From Kordiimonadales bacterium (lineage in GTDB: Bacteria; Pseudomonadota; Alphaproteobacteria; Sphingomonadales; Kordiimonadaceae), in the NCBI GenBank assembly GCA_002401685.1, contig NVTU01000008.1, forward strand, positions 1 through 64,000: a stretch of 64,000 nucleotides of DNA, given 5' to 3'. Made by a program: the position numbers and the translations under genes. Positions 51,513 to 61,776 of this stretch are shown here, in pieces. Position 1 is the first letter of the stretch. The number at the start of each line of letters is the position of its first letter. The notes beneath the pieces are model-generated. The model made no database searches and was not told where the DNA came from. It worked only from the letters and a program-made list of their open reading frames with translations.

Positions 51513-52421
51513 ATGGCCACTCCTTATGCTGATGTGTCAGCCGATAAAGATGATGATAGTGAGATTTTTCATCTGCATCTAGTTTCAGATTCTACCGGCG
51601 AAACACTGGAGGCCATTGTCTCCGCCGCGTTGGTTCAGTTTGAAGGGGTGAAAGTACGCAAGCATTTTTGGCCTTTGGTAAGGTCAGCCTTGCAGATGAA
51701 CCGCCTGATGATTGATATTGCTGAAGACCCGGGTCTAGTGATGTATACGCTGGTCAACCGCGAGATCCGCGAAGTTTTGGAAAAATGCTGTTTGGAAGAA
51801 AACTTGCCGGCACTTTCTATCCTTGATCCGGTGATCAATTTGCTGGGCTCATACTTTGGCCAGAAAGCATCGCGAAAACCAGGCCGCCAACATATTATGG
51901 ATGCGCATTATTTCCAGCGTATTGATGCGCTGCATTTTACGATGGCTCATGATGACGGGCAGCTTGTGGAAAACGCGGCAGAGGCTGATATTATTCTGGT
52001 CGGCGTGTCGCGCTCCTCAAAAACACCCACGAGCATTTATTTGGCCAACAAAGGTTTCAAGACAATGAACGTGCCCTTTGTGCACGGCTGCCCAATGCCT
52101 GCTGAACTTAATGGTTTGGAAAACACGTTTGTATTGGGGCTGACAACCAGCGTTGAACGGCTGGTTCAAATTCGGACAAACCGGCTGCGATCCCTTAAGG
52201 AAAGCGCGGATGCAGATTATACAAACCAATTGCATATTCAGGACGAAGTGAAAGAATGCCGGCGCTATTGTACTGAACGTGGATGGCAAATTCTGGATGT
52301 GACCAGACGGTCGATTGAAGAATCGGCGGCGGCTATTTTAAACAGGTATCAGACATGGCTCGATAAGCAGGAAGATGGTGCTTTGCATAAACGTAGGCCA
52401 CAATCCAAGGACCTGCAGTGA
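51513..52421 (+). CDS. pyruvate, water dikinase regulatory protein (PPSR, DUF299)
   Basis: FHLHLVSDSTGETLEAIVSAAL, LVGVSRSSKTPTSIYLANKGFKTMNVPFV. Confidence 0.95.
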   Translation: MATPYADVSADKDDDSEIFHLHLVSDSTGETLEAIVSAALVQFEGVKVRKHFWPLVRSALQMNRLMIDIAEDPGLVMYTLVNREIREVLEKCCLEENLPALSILDPVINLLGSYFGQKASRKPGRQHIMDAHYFQRIDALHFTMAHDDGQLVENAAEADIILVGVSRSSKTPTSIYLANKGFKTMNVPFVHGCPMPAELNGLENTFVLGLTTSVERLVQIRTNRLRSLKESADADYTNQLHIQDEVKECRRYCTERGWQILDVTRRSIEESAAAILNRYQTWLDKQEDGALHKRRPQSKDLQ

Positions 52422-53014
52422 CTAACATCATTTTGGCCTCTGCCAGTAAAACACGGGCTGATATGCTGCTAAAGGCTGGTGTTTCATTCTGTACCGAGAA
52501 ACCGCTAACCGATGAAGGTGCTTTGAAGGCCGCGCTTGTTGCTGAAGCCGCACCCGCCCGTGATATTGCTGATGCGCTGGCGGATGCCAAAGCCAGATCG
52601 GTCTCTCTCATAAATCCTGACGCGCTGATCATTGGTGCAGACCAAGTCTTGACGCAAGGGGGCTCGCTTTTTTCCAAGGCAAAAAACCGGGAAGAAGCAG
52701 AGCAAACACTGAACGTGTTATCGGCACAAACCCATGACCTGTATAGTGCGGCTGTTGTGTATTTAGGCGGCCAACCGCTGTGGCGCACGGTCACAAAAGT
52801 ATCCCTGACTATGAGGCCACTATCTGCGGACTTTATTACCACCTATTTAGACGCGCTTGGCGAGGATGCTTTTTGGTCGGTTGGCTGCTATCAGATAGAA
52901 GGGCTTGGCGCGCAGCTTTTCACGCAAGTTAAGGGGGACTATTTTACAGTCCTCGGCTTGCCGCTGTTGCCACTATTGGATTTTCTCCGCGGGTACGGTG
53001 CGTTGAAGAAATGA
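52418..53014 (+). CDS. maf: Maf family nucleotide pyrophosphatase
   Basis: IILASASKTRADMLLKAGV, ALIIGADQVL, QIEGLGAQLFTQVKGDYFTVLGLPLLPLL. Confidence 0.95.
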   Translation: MTNIILASASKTRADMLLKAGVSFCTEKPLTDEGALKAALVAEAAPARDIADALADAKARSVSLINPDALIIGADQVLTQGGSLFSKAKNREEAEQTLNVLSAQTHDLYSAAVVYLGGQPLWRTVTKVSLTMRPLSADFITTYLDALGEDAFWSVGCYQIEGLGAQLFTQVKGDYFTVLGLPLLPLLDFLRGYGALKK

Positions 53015-53871
53015 GTAAGAAGAGTGTAATGGATAACAGTTTCCTCAAAAATGCAGCGGTGATTGGTTTTCCTATTACCCAGTCGCTTTCGCCTTTGATC
53101 CACGAACACTGGATGGAGGAAGTTGGGATAGTTGGCAGTTACAGTGCGGTTGAAGTTGACCCTGGTGCCTTGGCTGATTTTGTGAAGTCGGCACACGCGA
53201 AAGGCCTATCCGGTTTTAATGTGACCGTGCCGCACAAAACTGAAATTCTGCAGTATCTGGACACGGTTGCGCCGCTCGCGCGTCAAATGGGGGCTGTGAA
53301 TACGGTAAAAATTTCGGCTGACGGCAAGTTGTCCGGATTTAATACCGACGGTATTGGCCTGGTAAACCATTTGAAAGCAAGTGTGCCAGCATTCCCCCTA
53401 GATAAACCTGCGCTTATTCTAGGGGCGGGCGGTGCGGCGCGCGCGGCAGCCTTGGGGTTGCTGACAGAAAAACTACCTATGGTGATGATTGCCAACCGGA
53501 CCCGCGAAAAAGCCGAAAAAATTGCAATAGAGATTGGCCGCGGCCGGATGACCGTTGTAGATTGGGATGAACGGAATGCTGCCGTTGCTGCTGCTGGGCT
53601 TATTGTTAATACGACGGTGCTCGGCATGACAGGCCAGCACCCGCTTGTGCTTGATCTGACGCACGCCGCAAAAGATACGGTTGTCTACGACATTGTTTAT
53701 AAACCACTTGAAACGGATCTTTTAAAAAATGCGAAAAGCTTTGGGCTGAGGACAGTCGATGGCCTTGGTATGTTAGTATTGCAAGGAGCTGCCGCATTTA
53801 AAATTTGGTTCGGGCATGATGTTGGTTTCACGGCTGATTTACGGGCTAAATTGGAGGCACAATTGCCGTGA
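53011..53871 (+). CDS. aroE: shikimate dehydrogenase
   Basis: [59 protein letters not shown]. Confidence 0.96.
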   Translation: MSKKSVMDNSFLKNAAVIGFPITQSLSPLIHEHWMEEVGIVGSYSAVEVDPGALADFVKSAHAKGLSGFNVTVPHKTEILQYLDTVAPLARQMGAVNTVKISADGKLSGFNTDGIGLVNHLKASVPAFPLDKPALILGAGGAARAAALGLLTEKLPMVMIANRTREKAEKIAIEIGRGRMTVVDWDERNAAVAAAGLIVNTTVLGMTGQHPLVLDLTHAAKDTVVYDIVYKPLETDLLKNAKSFGLRTVDGLGMLVLQGAAAFKIWFGHDVGFTADLRAKLEAQLP

Positions 53872-54470
53872 TTATTGTTGGCCTAACCGGGTCCATAGGG
53901 ATGGGGAAAAGTGAAACCGCAAAAATGTTTGCAGCCGAAGGGGTGCCTGTTTTTGATGCGGACGCTGCAGTACATAGTCTGCAGGCAAAAGGCGGCGCGG
54001 CGATTGCGCCAATTGAAGCGGTTTTCCCCAGTGTAATTACAGAGGGCGTATTAGACCGAGGAAAATTAGGCGAGATTATTTTCTCGGACACCGAGGCAAA
54101 AGCCACACTCGAAGCGATCATTCATCCGATGGTGGGCGATATGCGCACGGGCTTTTTCCAAAAAGCTAAAACAAATAACGTCCCTTTTGTGGTACTGGAC
54201 ATTCCGCTCCTGTTTGAAACGCACGGTGACAAAGCCTGTCACAAGGTTGTTGTCGCATCAGCACCCGGCGACGTGCAGCGCGGCCGCGTTCTAAAGCGGC
54301 CAGGGATGACTGTCGAAAAATTCGAGAAAATTCTAGGCAAGCAACTGCCAGATGCAGAAAAACGAGCCAAAGCGGACTATATTGTGGAAACGGATAAAGG
54401 CCTTGATTATGCTCGGCAGCAAGTTGCGACCATTGTCAAAACACTGAGGGATATAAGCCAAGATGCGTGA
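53868..54470 (+). CDS. coaE: dephospho-CoA kinase
   Basis: [44 protein letters not shown]. Confidence 0.96.
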   Translation: MIIVGLTGSIGMGKSETAKMFAAEGVPVFDADAAVHSLQAKGGAAIAPIEAVFPSVITEGVLDRGKLGEIIFSDTEAKATLEAIIHPMVGDMRTGFFQKAKTNNVPFVVLDIPLLFETHGDKACHKVVVASAPGDVQRGRVLKRPGMTVEKFEKILGKQLPDAEKRAKADYIVETDKGLDYARQQVATIVKTLRDISQDA

Positions 54471-55128
54471 GTTGATTTTTGATACGGAAACTACTGGGTT
54501 TGACCCGCTTTCTGGTGACAGGCTGATTGAAATTGGCCTTGTTGAAATGGTCGACCGGTCTCTCACAGGGAATCATTATCATGTGTATGTAAATCCGGAG
54601 CGTGATGTGCCTGAAGGGGCTGTGAAAATTCACGGACTAACCACTGAATTTCTTGCTGACAAACAAGTATTCTCGGAAGTGATGGACGAGTTTCTCGAGT
54701 ATATCGGGGATGATAGTGTGCTGGTTGCCCACAATGCTGATTTTGATATGAGGTTTATCAATTGGGAACTAGAACACGCCGGGCGACCCATCATCCACAA
54801 AAAGCGCTTCATTGATACGCTGGCGATTGCGCGGACAAAATATCCAGGTGCTGCCAACAGTTTGGATGCGCTCTGCAAACGGTTTTCGATCAACAATGCC
54901 CACCGAACTTTGCACGGCGCATTGCTCGATGCTGAGATTTTGGCTGAAGTATATATTGAGCTGCTTGGTGGCCGCCAAGGTGGCATGGATTTGTCGGTGA
55001 TTAAAGAAGCGCGGGCCATTGTTGAGAAGAAAAAACGGGAACATCGCCGGTTCCCAGCCAGTGCTGAAGATTTAGTCGCGCACACGGAATTTCTGAAAAA
55101 GCTCAAAGATCCTATCTGGAACCAGTGA
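54463..55128 (+). CDS. dnaQ: DNA polymerase III subunit epsilon
   Basis: [29 protein letters not shown] (DxE), [33 protein letters not shown]. Confidence 0.96.
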   Translation: MRELIFDTETTGFDPLSGDRLIEIGLVEMVDRSLTGNHYHVYVNPERDVPEGAVKIHGLTTEFLADKQVFSEVMDEFLEYIGDDSVLVAHNADFDMRFINWELEHAGRPIIHKKRFIDTLAIARTKYPGAANSLDALCKRFSINNAHRTLHGALLDAEILAEVYIELLGGRQGGMDLSVIKEARAIVEKKKREHRRFPASAEDLVAHTEFLKKLKDPIWNQ

Positions 55129-55751
55129 AGGAGATGCTTGTGAGAAAGATTACCACACTCGAAGCGCTTGAGGCTCTATACGGCGATCCCGTTGTGAACG
55201 CCGTTAAAAAAGAAACTCGCACTCTTACACCTGAGTATCGCCGCTGGATCGAAAGTTCAAATTTCTTTGCTATTGCCAGTATTGGCGCAAACGGCGTTGA
55301 TTGCTCTCCGCGCGGTGACGCCTCAGGGCAGCTATTCCGGGTTTTGGATGACGAAACGATTGCGGTGCCGGACCGGCGCGGTAATAACCGACTTGATACA
55401 CTAAAAAACATCGTTGCTGACCCGCGTGTCTCGCTGCTATTTCTTATTCCAGGTATCAATGAAACCTTGCGTATTAGGGGCCGAGCTACACTTACCGACG
55501 ATCAGACGCTGCTCGAGAGTTTTGACATGGGCGGCAAAAAACCAGCAGCGGTTATTTTGATCGAGATTGATGCTGTGTATTTCCAATGTGCCCGCGCCTT
55601 GAAACGGGCGCGATTATGGGAACAGGGTGCGCAGCGCACCAAAGGTGATGTGCCAACGGCAGGTCAAATGGTCGCTAGCGCCATCGCAGGATTTGACGGC
55701 GACGCTTATGATAGCGTTCTAGACGAGCGGCAAAAAACTACGCTTTATTAG
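55125..55751 (+). CDS. pyridoxamine 5'-phosphate oxidase family protein
   Basis: SNFFAIASIGANGVDCSPRGDASGQLFRVLDDETIAVPDRRGNNRLDTLKNIVADPRVSLLFLIPG. Confidence 0.88.
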   Translation: MKEMLVRKITTLEALEALYGDPVVNAVKKETRTLTPEYRRWIESSNFFAIASIGANGVDCSPRGDASGQLFRVLDDETIAVPDRRGNNRLDTLKNIVADPRVSLLFLIPGINETLRIRGRATLTDDQTLLESFDMGGKKPAAVILIEIDAVYFQCARALKRARLWEQGAQRTKGDVPTAGQMVASAIAGFDGDAYDSVLDERQKTTLY

Positions 55752-56506
55752 TCAATATAATCGAAGAATCGACCGAACGGGATGCCAAGCGGGCAGGTGA
55801 TGTCTTTGCCTTGATCGCAATCATAAAGGCTGAACGTTGTGATGCCCGCACGGCCAACCAGATACTCATGTTTTACGTATCCAATGGTACCCGGCCCACG
55901 CGCCCTGCTGTCTTGGCTTCCGTCCCGGTTATCACCCATCATAAAATAGTGTCCGGCGGGCACCTTGAACCGGTTTGTGTTATCCATACGCGCGCGGTCA
56001 GATTGCTCGTAAATGCGGTGAACCACACCGTTCGGAAGGGTTTCGTCATATTCTTTTACTGAAATAGAACGACCATTATAGTTGGTATAATTGACATCGC
56101 GAACAAACGCTCGTTCAACCATTTTGTTGTTGATATAGAGGCGCCCGGATATCATTTGTACGGTATCACCTGGTAGGCCAATAACGCGTTTAATGAAGGC
56201 TTCATTCCCGATATTTGCAGGAACAAAAACGGCTACGTCGCCGCGCTTTGGTATGCTGCTTAGGGCGCGGTCCGTAAAGATAAATTTTGGCTCAAAAAGC
56301 ACGCTGTACCGGTTATAGCCGTATGCATACTTGGAAACGAACAGCCGGTCCCCGACCTCAAGCGTTGGCTCCATACTGCCGCTGGGGATATGAAAGCTAC
56401 TCCAGCCAAAAGTGGTAAAGACCAGAAAGAAAACCACAACAAAGAGAATGTCTTTCAACAGGGATTTCACAGTGGTTTTTTGATTTTTTTCTAGTTTTTT
56501 TGCCAA
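55748..56506 (-). CDS. lepB: signal peptidase I (copy 1)
   Basis: SSFHIPSGSMEPTLEVGDRLFVSKYAYGY, FIKRVIGLPGDTVQM, YFMMGDNRDGSQDSR. Confidence 0.95.
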   Translation of the reverse strand: MAKKLEKNQKTTVKSLLKDILFVVVFFLVFTTFGWSSFHIPSGSMEPTLEVGDRLFVSKYAYGYNRYSVLFEPKFIFTDRALSSIPKRGDVAVFVPANIGNEAFIKRVIGLPGDTVQMISGRLYINNKMVERAFVRDVNYTNYNGRSISVKEYDETLPNGVVHRIYEQSDRARMDNTNRFKVPAGHYFMMGDNRDGSQDSRARGPGTIGYVKHEYLVGRAGITTFSLYDCDQGKDITCPLGIPFGRFFDYID

Positions 56507-56518
56507 AACATGGAGACC

Positions 56519-57319
56519 TTATTCAACGATATTAAAAAAGCGACCGAACGGAATACCTAAGGGGCAAGTAACCTCTTTGCCTTGATCACAATCATAAAGA
56601 CTGAAAGTTGTGACATCTGCGCGGCCAACAAGATACTTGTGCGCGATATAGCCCATAGCTCCGTAGCCTTTAACCCGACTGTCACCACTACCGTCCCTAT
56701 TGTCGCCCATCATAAAATAATGGCCTGCAGGCACAACAAACTTGCCAGTATTATCATAGGTGCTTGCATCGGACCGTTCGTAAATGCGGTGCTCGACGCC
56801 GCCAGGCAGCGTCTCGATATATTCTTTAGCAATAATATCGTGTCCTAGATAACTGGTATAATGAACATCACGCGCAAACTTTCGCGGCACCATTTCACCG
56901 TTTATATATAGGCGGCCACGGGTCATTTGAACGGTATCACCCGGCAACCCTACTAGACGTTTGATAAAATCCGTGTCGTCTAAGTAAGGCAGAGTGAAAA
57001 CCACGACATCACCACGCTCCGGAACGCTGCTTACAACATGCGCCTCCGGCAAAGCCTCAGGATCAAAGGGAACACTGTACCGGCTGTATCCGTAGGCGAA
57101 CTTTGATACAAAAATGCGGTCACCTACCTCAAGCGTGGGTTCCATGCTGCCGCTTGGGATGTGAAAAGCACTCCAGGCAAAAACTGTGAAGATAAAGTAG
57201 AAAACTATTATAAAGCCAATATCTTTTAAAAGTGTCCGTAGATCGCTTTTTTCACTCTCGTTAGGTGTATTGGTTTCTATCGTGTCGGGAGAGGTATGTT
57301 CCTCTGGCTGGTCGCTCAT
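56519..57319 (-). CDS. lepB: signal peptidase I (copy 2)
   Basis: SAFHIPSGSMEPTLEVGDRIFVSKFAYGY, FIKRLVGLPGDTVQM, YFMMGDNRDGSGDSR. Confidence 0.95.
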   Translation of the reverse strand: MSDQPEEHTSPDTIETNTPNESEKSDLRTLLKDIGFIIVFYFIFTVFAWSAFHIPSGSMEPTLEVGDRIFVSKFAYGYSRYSVPFDPEALPEAHVVSSVPERGDVVVFTLPYLDDTDFIKRLVGLPGDTVQMTRGRLYINGEMVPRKFARDVHYTSYLGHDIIAKEYIETLPGGVEHRIYERSDASTYDNTGKFVVPAGHYFMMGDNRDGSGDSRVKGYGAMGYIAHKYLVGRADVTTFSLYDCDQGKEVTCPLGIPFGRFFNIVE

Positions 57320-57511
57320 CTTTGTCCCTTATAGGTCGCTGTCTTTTTATATTTATAGGCGTGAGTTTAGTGTGCTGGCGACTATTTGCAAAGGCTGAAT
57401 ATAGTGTCAGGTGGCGCTTTTCAAGCAAGCGAATAGATAACACGTCACACCAATCTTGGTTATTAAGTCCGCCCATCACTAAAAAACTTACATATTTAAT
57501 TGCCGGTCGCC

Positions 57512-57543
57512 CTTGCAGCGTAAGCGATTGAACCCTATATAGG
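57512..57543 (+). promoter_or_regulatory. putative RpoH (sigma-32) promoter upstream of dnaK
   Basis: CTTG (57512-57515) - N18 - CCTATATAGG (57534-57543), matching the alphaproteobacterial CTTG-N17/18-CYTATNTNNG pattern. Confidence 0.6.
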
Positions 57544-57680
57544 CCCTGAAACAAGCTGTCTTTCGATTGTTTTTGAAAGCCAGTTTTATTTAGCATTAAT
57601 GCGACGAAATAGCCCAGGAGGCTGCAATAGGATGCTCTTTGAGGTCCAAAGCAGTCGGCTGCAACCGGATGAGGTAAAAA

Positions 57681-59609
57681 ATGGGTAAAGTTATCGGTAT
57701 CGATTTGGGTACAACAAACTCTTGTGTATCTATCATGGACGGCTCTAAGCCAAAAGTAATTGAAAATGCAGAGGGTGGTCGCACGACCCCGTCTGTTGTT
57801 GGTTTTTCCGACGAAGGCGAACGCCTTGTAGGTCAGCCGGCGAAACGCCAGGCAGTAACCAACCCTGGTGATACGCTTTATGCGATTAAGCGTTTGATCG
57901 GTCGTACATATGAAGACCCGACCACGCAAAAAGATAAAGACATGGTTCCTTACGACATCGTCAAAGCTGACAACGGCGATGCGTGGGTAGAAGCCAAAGG
58001 CGAAAAATATTCTCCGAGCCAGGTATCTGCAATGATCCTTCAGAAAATGAAGGAAACAGCGGAAAGCTATTTGGGCGAAACTGTTGACCAGGCGGTTATC
58101 ACCGTTCCTGCGTATTTCAACGATGCTCAGCGTCAGGCTACTAAAGATGCTGGTAAGATCGCCGGCCTTGAAGTGCTCAGGATTATCAATGAGCCAACAG
58201 CTGCGGCTCTTGCATACGGTTTGGAAAAAGAAGACGGCCACACAATCGCGGTGTTTGACCTCGGTGGTGGTACTTTTGACGTATCGATCCTTGAGATCGG
58301 CGACGGCGTTTTCGAGGTGAAGTCTACCAACGGTGATACCTTCCTCGGCGGTGAAGATTTTGACATGCGCTTGGTTGATTATTTGGCCGACGAGTTCAAA
58401 AAAGATAACACCATTGATCTCCGCAAAGACAAGATGGCTCTGCAGCGTCTTAAGGAAGCAGCAGAAAAAGCGAAGATCGAACTTTCCTCAGCGCAGCAGA
58501 CAGAAGTAAACCTGCCGTTCATCACGGCTGACGCTTCTGGTCCTAAGCACCTTCAGATCAAACTGACACGGGCAAAACTTGAAAACCTTGTGGAAGATCT
58601 GGTTAAACGGACACTTGGCCCTTGTGCGAAAGCGCTTAAGGATGCTGGCCTAACGGCTTCTGATATTGAAAGCGTTGTGCTTGTTGGTGGGCAGACACGT
58701 ATGCCTAAAATTCAGCAGCTTGTGCAGGAATTCTTCGGTCAAGAGCCACATAAAGGTGTGAACCCGGACGAAGTTGTTGCCATGGGCGCGGCTATTCAGG
58801 CGGGTGTTCTTCAGGGCGACGTTAAAGATGTACTGCTTCTTGATGTAACACCACTGTCGCTGGGTATTGAAACGCTCGGCGGTGTGTTCACTCGGCTAAT
58901 CGAACGCAATACAACGATCCCAACAAAAAAAGCTCAGGTCTTTTCTACAGCAGAAGACAATCAGGGCGCTGTGACCATCCGGGTTTTCCAGGGTGAGCGC
59001 GAAATGGCGTCAGACAATAAAATGCTCGGTCAGTTTGACCTTGTTGGTATCCCGCCAGCACCACGCGGCGTTCCGCAGGTGGAAGTAGCGTTCGATATTG
59101 ACGCCAACGGCATCGTTAATGTGACGGCCAAAGACAAAGGCACAGGAAAAGAGCAGCAGATCCGCATTCAGGCATCTGGTGGTCTCTCGGATGACGATAT
59201 TGAGCAGATGGTGAAAGACGCGGAAGCAAACGCTGATGCTGATAAGGCTCGTAAAGAGCTTGTTGAAGCCAAAAACCAAGGCGAAGCGTTGATCCATACT
59301 GCAGAGAAAAGCATCTCTGAGCACGGTGACAAGGTAAGCGCCGAGGACAAAACAGCTATTGAAGCTGCAATGGCTGACTTGAAAACGGCGCTCGAGGGCG
59401 ATGATGTTTCTGACATTGGCGCTAAAACTGAAGCGCTGGCTCAAGCATCAATGAAGCTTGGTGAGCAGATCTACAAAGATAGCCAGGAAGGCGCGGAAGC
59501 ACCAACCGAAGCACAGCAAGCTGACACAGCAGCAAAAGAAGCTGAAGCTGGCGATGACGATGTAGTGGATGTTGACTTTGAAGAAGTCAAAGATGATGAC
59601 AAAAAATAA
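57681..59609 (+). CDS. dnaK: molecular chaperone DnaK
   Basis: [41 protein letters not shown]-terminal acidic tail. Confidence 0.98.
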   Translation: MGKVIGIDLGTTNSCVSIMDGSKPKVIENAEGGRTTPSVVGFSDEGERLVGQPAKRQAVTNPGDTLYAIKRLIGRTYEDPTTQKDKDMVPYDIVKADNGDAWVEAKGEKYSPSQVSAMILQKMKETAESYLGETVDQAVITVPAYFNDAQRQATKDAGKIAGLEVLRIINEPTAAALAYGLEKEDGHTIAVFDLGGGTFDVSILEIGDGVFEVKSTNGDTFLGGEDFDMRLVDYLADEFKKDNTIDLRKDKMALQRLKEAAEKAKIELSSAQQTEVNLPFITADASGPKHLQIKLTRAKLENLVEDLVKRTLGPCAKALKDAGLTASDIESVVLVGGQTRMPKIQQLVQEFFGQEPHKGVNPDEVVAMGAAIQAGVLQGDVKDVLLLDVTPLSLGIETLGGVFTRLIERNTTIPTKKAQVFSTAEDNQGAVTIRVFQGEREMASDNKMLGQFDLVGIPPAPRGVPQVEVAFDIDANGIVNVTAKDKGTGKEQQIRIQASGGLSDDDIEQMVKDAEANADADKARKELVEAKNQGEALIHTAEKSISEHGDKVSAEDKTAIEAAMADLKTALEGDDVSDIGAKTEALAQASMKLGEQIYKDSQEGAEAPTEAQQADTAAKEAEAGDDDVVDVDFEEVKDDDKK

Positions 59610-59637
59610 AGTGGCCGTTAACGCCATTTAAAAAGAT

Positions 59638-59667
59638 CGCCGTCTCTAATTCGCGTTAGAGACGGCG
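59638..59667 (+). other. intercistronic hairpin between dnaK and dnaJ
   Basis: CGCCGTCTCTAA-TTCGCG-TTAGAGACGGCG, perfect 12-bp stem with no downstream T-run. Confidence 0.75.
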
Positions 59668-59739
59668 TCCTGTTATCTGGCCCCCACTTTACTAGAGCCC
59701 ATCACGAGTTACTTGTGTGAAGGGGCGGAGTAGCCGCAA

Positions 59740-60876
59740 ATGTCGAAGCAAGATTATTATGATTTGCTAGGTATCGCCAAAGATGCCGATGCGGGCACGC
59801 TGAAAAAAGCGTTCCGCAAAGCCGCTATGCAGTATCACCCGGACCGTAACCCAGGGGACGCTACGGCTGAAGTGAAATTCAAGGAAATGGGCGAAGCGTA
59901 CGAGGTTCTGAAGGACCCGGAAAAACGCGCCGCTTATGATCGGTACGGCCACGCAGCCTTTGAAGGCGGCATGGGCGGCGGCGGGCGAGGCCAAGGTGGC
60001 GCTGGTTTCGATTTCTCTGATGTATTCGAAGAGTTTTTTGGTGATTTCATGGGTGGCGGTGGTCAACGTCGGCGCGGCCCTCAGGCTGGGCGTGGCAGTG
60101 ACTTGCGCTTCAATATGGAAATCACTCTTGAAGATGCATTTGCGGGCAAAACCGATACAATCACAGTGCCGACTTCTGTTGGTTGTGAGCCGTGTAGCGG
60201 TTCTGGTGCTGAGCCTGGTTCTCAGCCGGAAGTATGCGGCACCTGTGGTGGGCACGGTAAAGTTCGTGCGAACCAGGGCTTTTTCATGGTGGAGCGAACC
60301 TGTCCAAAATGCCGCGGTGCTGGCAGCATTATAAGCAATCCATGCAAAAGCTGTCGCGGTGCTGGTAAAGTAAACAAAGAGAAAACCTTGCAGGTTAAAA
60401 TCCCGCAGGGCGTTGAAGAAGGCACGCGTATTCGCCTCTCCGGTGAAGGAGAAGCCGGCACCCGCGGGGCATCAGCGGGTGATCTCTATATATTCCTTTC
60501 TATAAAACCGCATCCGCTTTTCAAGCGTGATAGTGACATGCTTTATTGTCAGGTACCGATCCCAATGTCGAAAGCAGCACTTGGCGGGCAAATCGAAGTC
60601 CCGACAATCGGCGGCGGCAGAGCACGGATTAAAATTCCTGACGGCACTCAGTCTGGACGCCAGTTCCGATTGCGCGGCAAGGGAATGCCGGAGCTGAATG
60701 GTGGCTTTGTTGGGGATATGATCATTGAAACGGTGGTTGAAACACCGGTTAACATGACCAAGCGCCAGCGTGAACTCTTGGAGGAGTTTGCCCAAGATGG
60801 CGGCGATACCGTAAGCCCTCGATCAGACGGTTTCTTTACTAAAGTCAAAGACTTATGGGAAGACCTGACGGACTAA
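59740..60876 (+). CDS. dnaJ: molecular chaperone DnaJ
   Basis: [36 protein letters not shown] (HPD), four CxxCxGxG-type zinc repeats. Confidence 0.98.
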   Translation: MSKQDYYDLLGIAKDADAGTLKKAFRKAAMQYHPDRNPGDATAEVKFKEMGEAYEVLKDPEKRAAYDRYGHAAFEGGMGGGGRGQGGAGFDFSDVFEEFFGDFMGGGGQRRRGPQAGRGSDLRFNMEITLEDAFAGKTDTITVPTSVGCEPCSGSGAEPGSQPEVCGTCGGHGKVRANQGFFMVERTCPKCRGAGSIISNPCKSCRGAGKVNKEKTLQVKIPQGVEEGTRIRLSGEGEAGTRGASAGDLYIFLSIKPHPLFKRDSDMLYCQVPIPMSKAALGGQIEVPTIGGGRARIKIPDGTQSGRQFRLRGKGMPELNGGFVGDMIIETVVETPVNMTKRQRELLEEFAQDGGDTVSPRSDGFFTKVKDLWEDLTD

Positions 60877-60897
60877 ACGCTATAATATTATTGAGAA

Positions 60898-60934
60898 TAA
60901 GGGGCTGTTCAGAAAATGAACGGCCCTTTTTTTG
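60898..60934 (+). terminator. Rho-independent terminator downstream of dnaJ
   Basis: AGGGGCTGTTCA-gaaaa-TGAACGGCCCTTTTTTT. Confidence 0.85.
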
Positions 60935-60962
60935 TGGTGCTTTTTGGCAAGAAGATAAGACC

Positions 60963-61598
60963 CTATGCCAGATACCCCGATAATAAGAGAGCGAGCTCAT
61001 CGATCAGGGTTTGAGCTTTGTCAGCATCATCTTCCTCAAAGGCAATATCGACGACCGCGGAAACTACAGTTACTGAGATGCGCAGCACGGCTTCTTTTCG
61101 TGCAGCTGGTAGGTTAATGCCTGTTATTTCAAAAGTACGCATGATGAGGCGGGCTAAACTGCTGTCTGTTCCCGGGGTAACTTCTACGAAACTATGCTCG
61201 CGGTTTGCCCAACGTGTTAGCGCTCCAAAGGTTGGGTGCGACCGAGCGGTTTGCCAAAAGCATTGAAGCAATGTTCTGTTGATATGGTCGAACCCAAGCG
61301 CTGGGTCTACCGCACTCTGTTCTGCCAAGACCAGCTCTTCCACTTGCTTGGATGCTTCTGCATAAAGTTGCTCAAGAATATCGTTTTTATCGCGGAAATA
61401 CTGATAGACGGAACCGACAGGGATCTTCGCAGTGTGTGCGATCGCCGTTGTGGTAATATTGCTTGGAAGCGACGAACGCAGTAAGGCGTCTGTCGCAGAC
61501 AGAATGGCTGCAATACGCGCTTTCGCCCGTGCCTGCTTTGGTATTCTTTTTGTTTTTACCATACTTTTAGTCACAAAATTTAGAGTGCGTCCCTGCAT
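60963..61598 (-). CDS. TetR/AcrR family transcriptional regulator
   Basis: RIAAILSATDALLRSSLPSNITTTAIAHTAKIPVGSVYQYFRDKNDILEQLYAE HTH. Confidence 0.92.
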   Translation of the reverse strand: MQGRTLNFVTKSMVKTKRIPKQARAKARIAAILSATDALLRSSLPSNITTTAIAHTAKIPVGSVYQYFRDKNDILEQLYAEASKQVEELVLAEQSAVDPALGFDHINRTLLQCFWQTARSHPTFGALTRWANREHSFVEVTPGTDSSLARLIMRTFEITGINLPAARKEAVLRISVTVVSAVVDIAFEEDDADKAQTLIDELALLLSGYLA

Positions 61599-61647
61599 AC
61601 TAGGACCGTGTTAGGTGCCTTGAGTCTAACAATAGCGCAAACCGTTA

Positions 61648-61670
61648 AAAAGTGAAACTGTTTCATTTTT
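61648..61670. promoter_or_regulatory. palindromic operator candidate in tetR/beta-helix divergent intergenic region
   Basis: AAAAgTGAAACtGTTTCAtTTTT; core TGAAAC-T-GTTTCA is a perfect 6+1+6 palindrome. Confidence 0.5.
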
Positions 61671-61776
61671 ATTGACCTTTCACAGGCAATCAGGCAATAA
61701 GAAGGGTGAAACTTGTGTTGATTAACCAGTTTCCTACCGGGAAAACGGCGCATTGTGTTTGGATGATTAGGGGACG

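Noticed and set aside
57261-58241. 326-aa minus-strand ORF overlapping lepB and dnaK starts
   Set aside because: Antisense to dnaK and the dnaK promoter region; no recognisable domain.
61614-61634. GTTAG-N11-CTAAC dyad near the tetR start
   Set aside because: Only 5-bp arms, weaker than the TGAAAC-T-GTTTCA palindrome nearby; kept out as likely chance.
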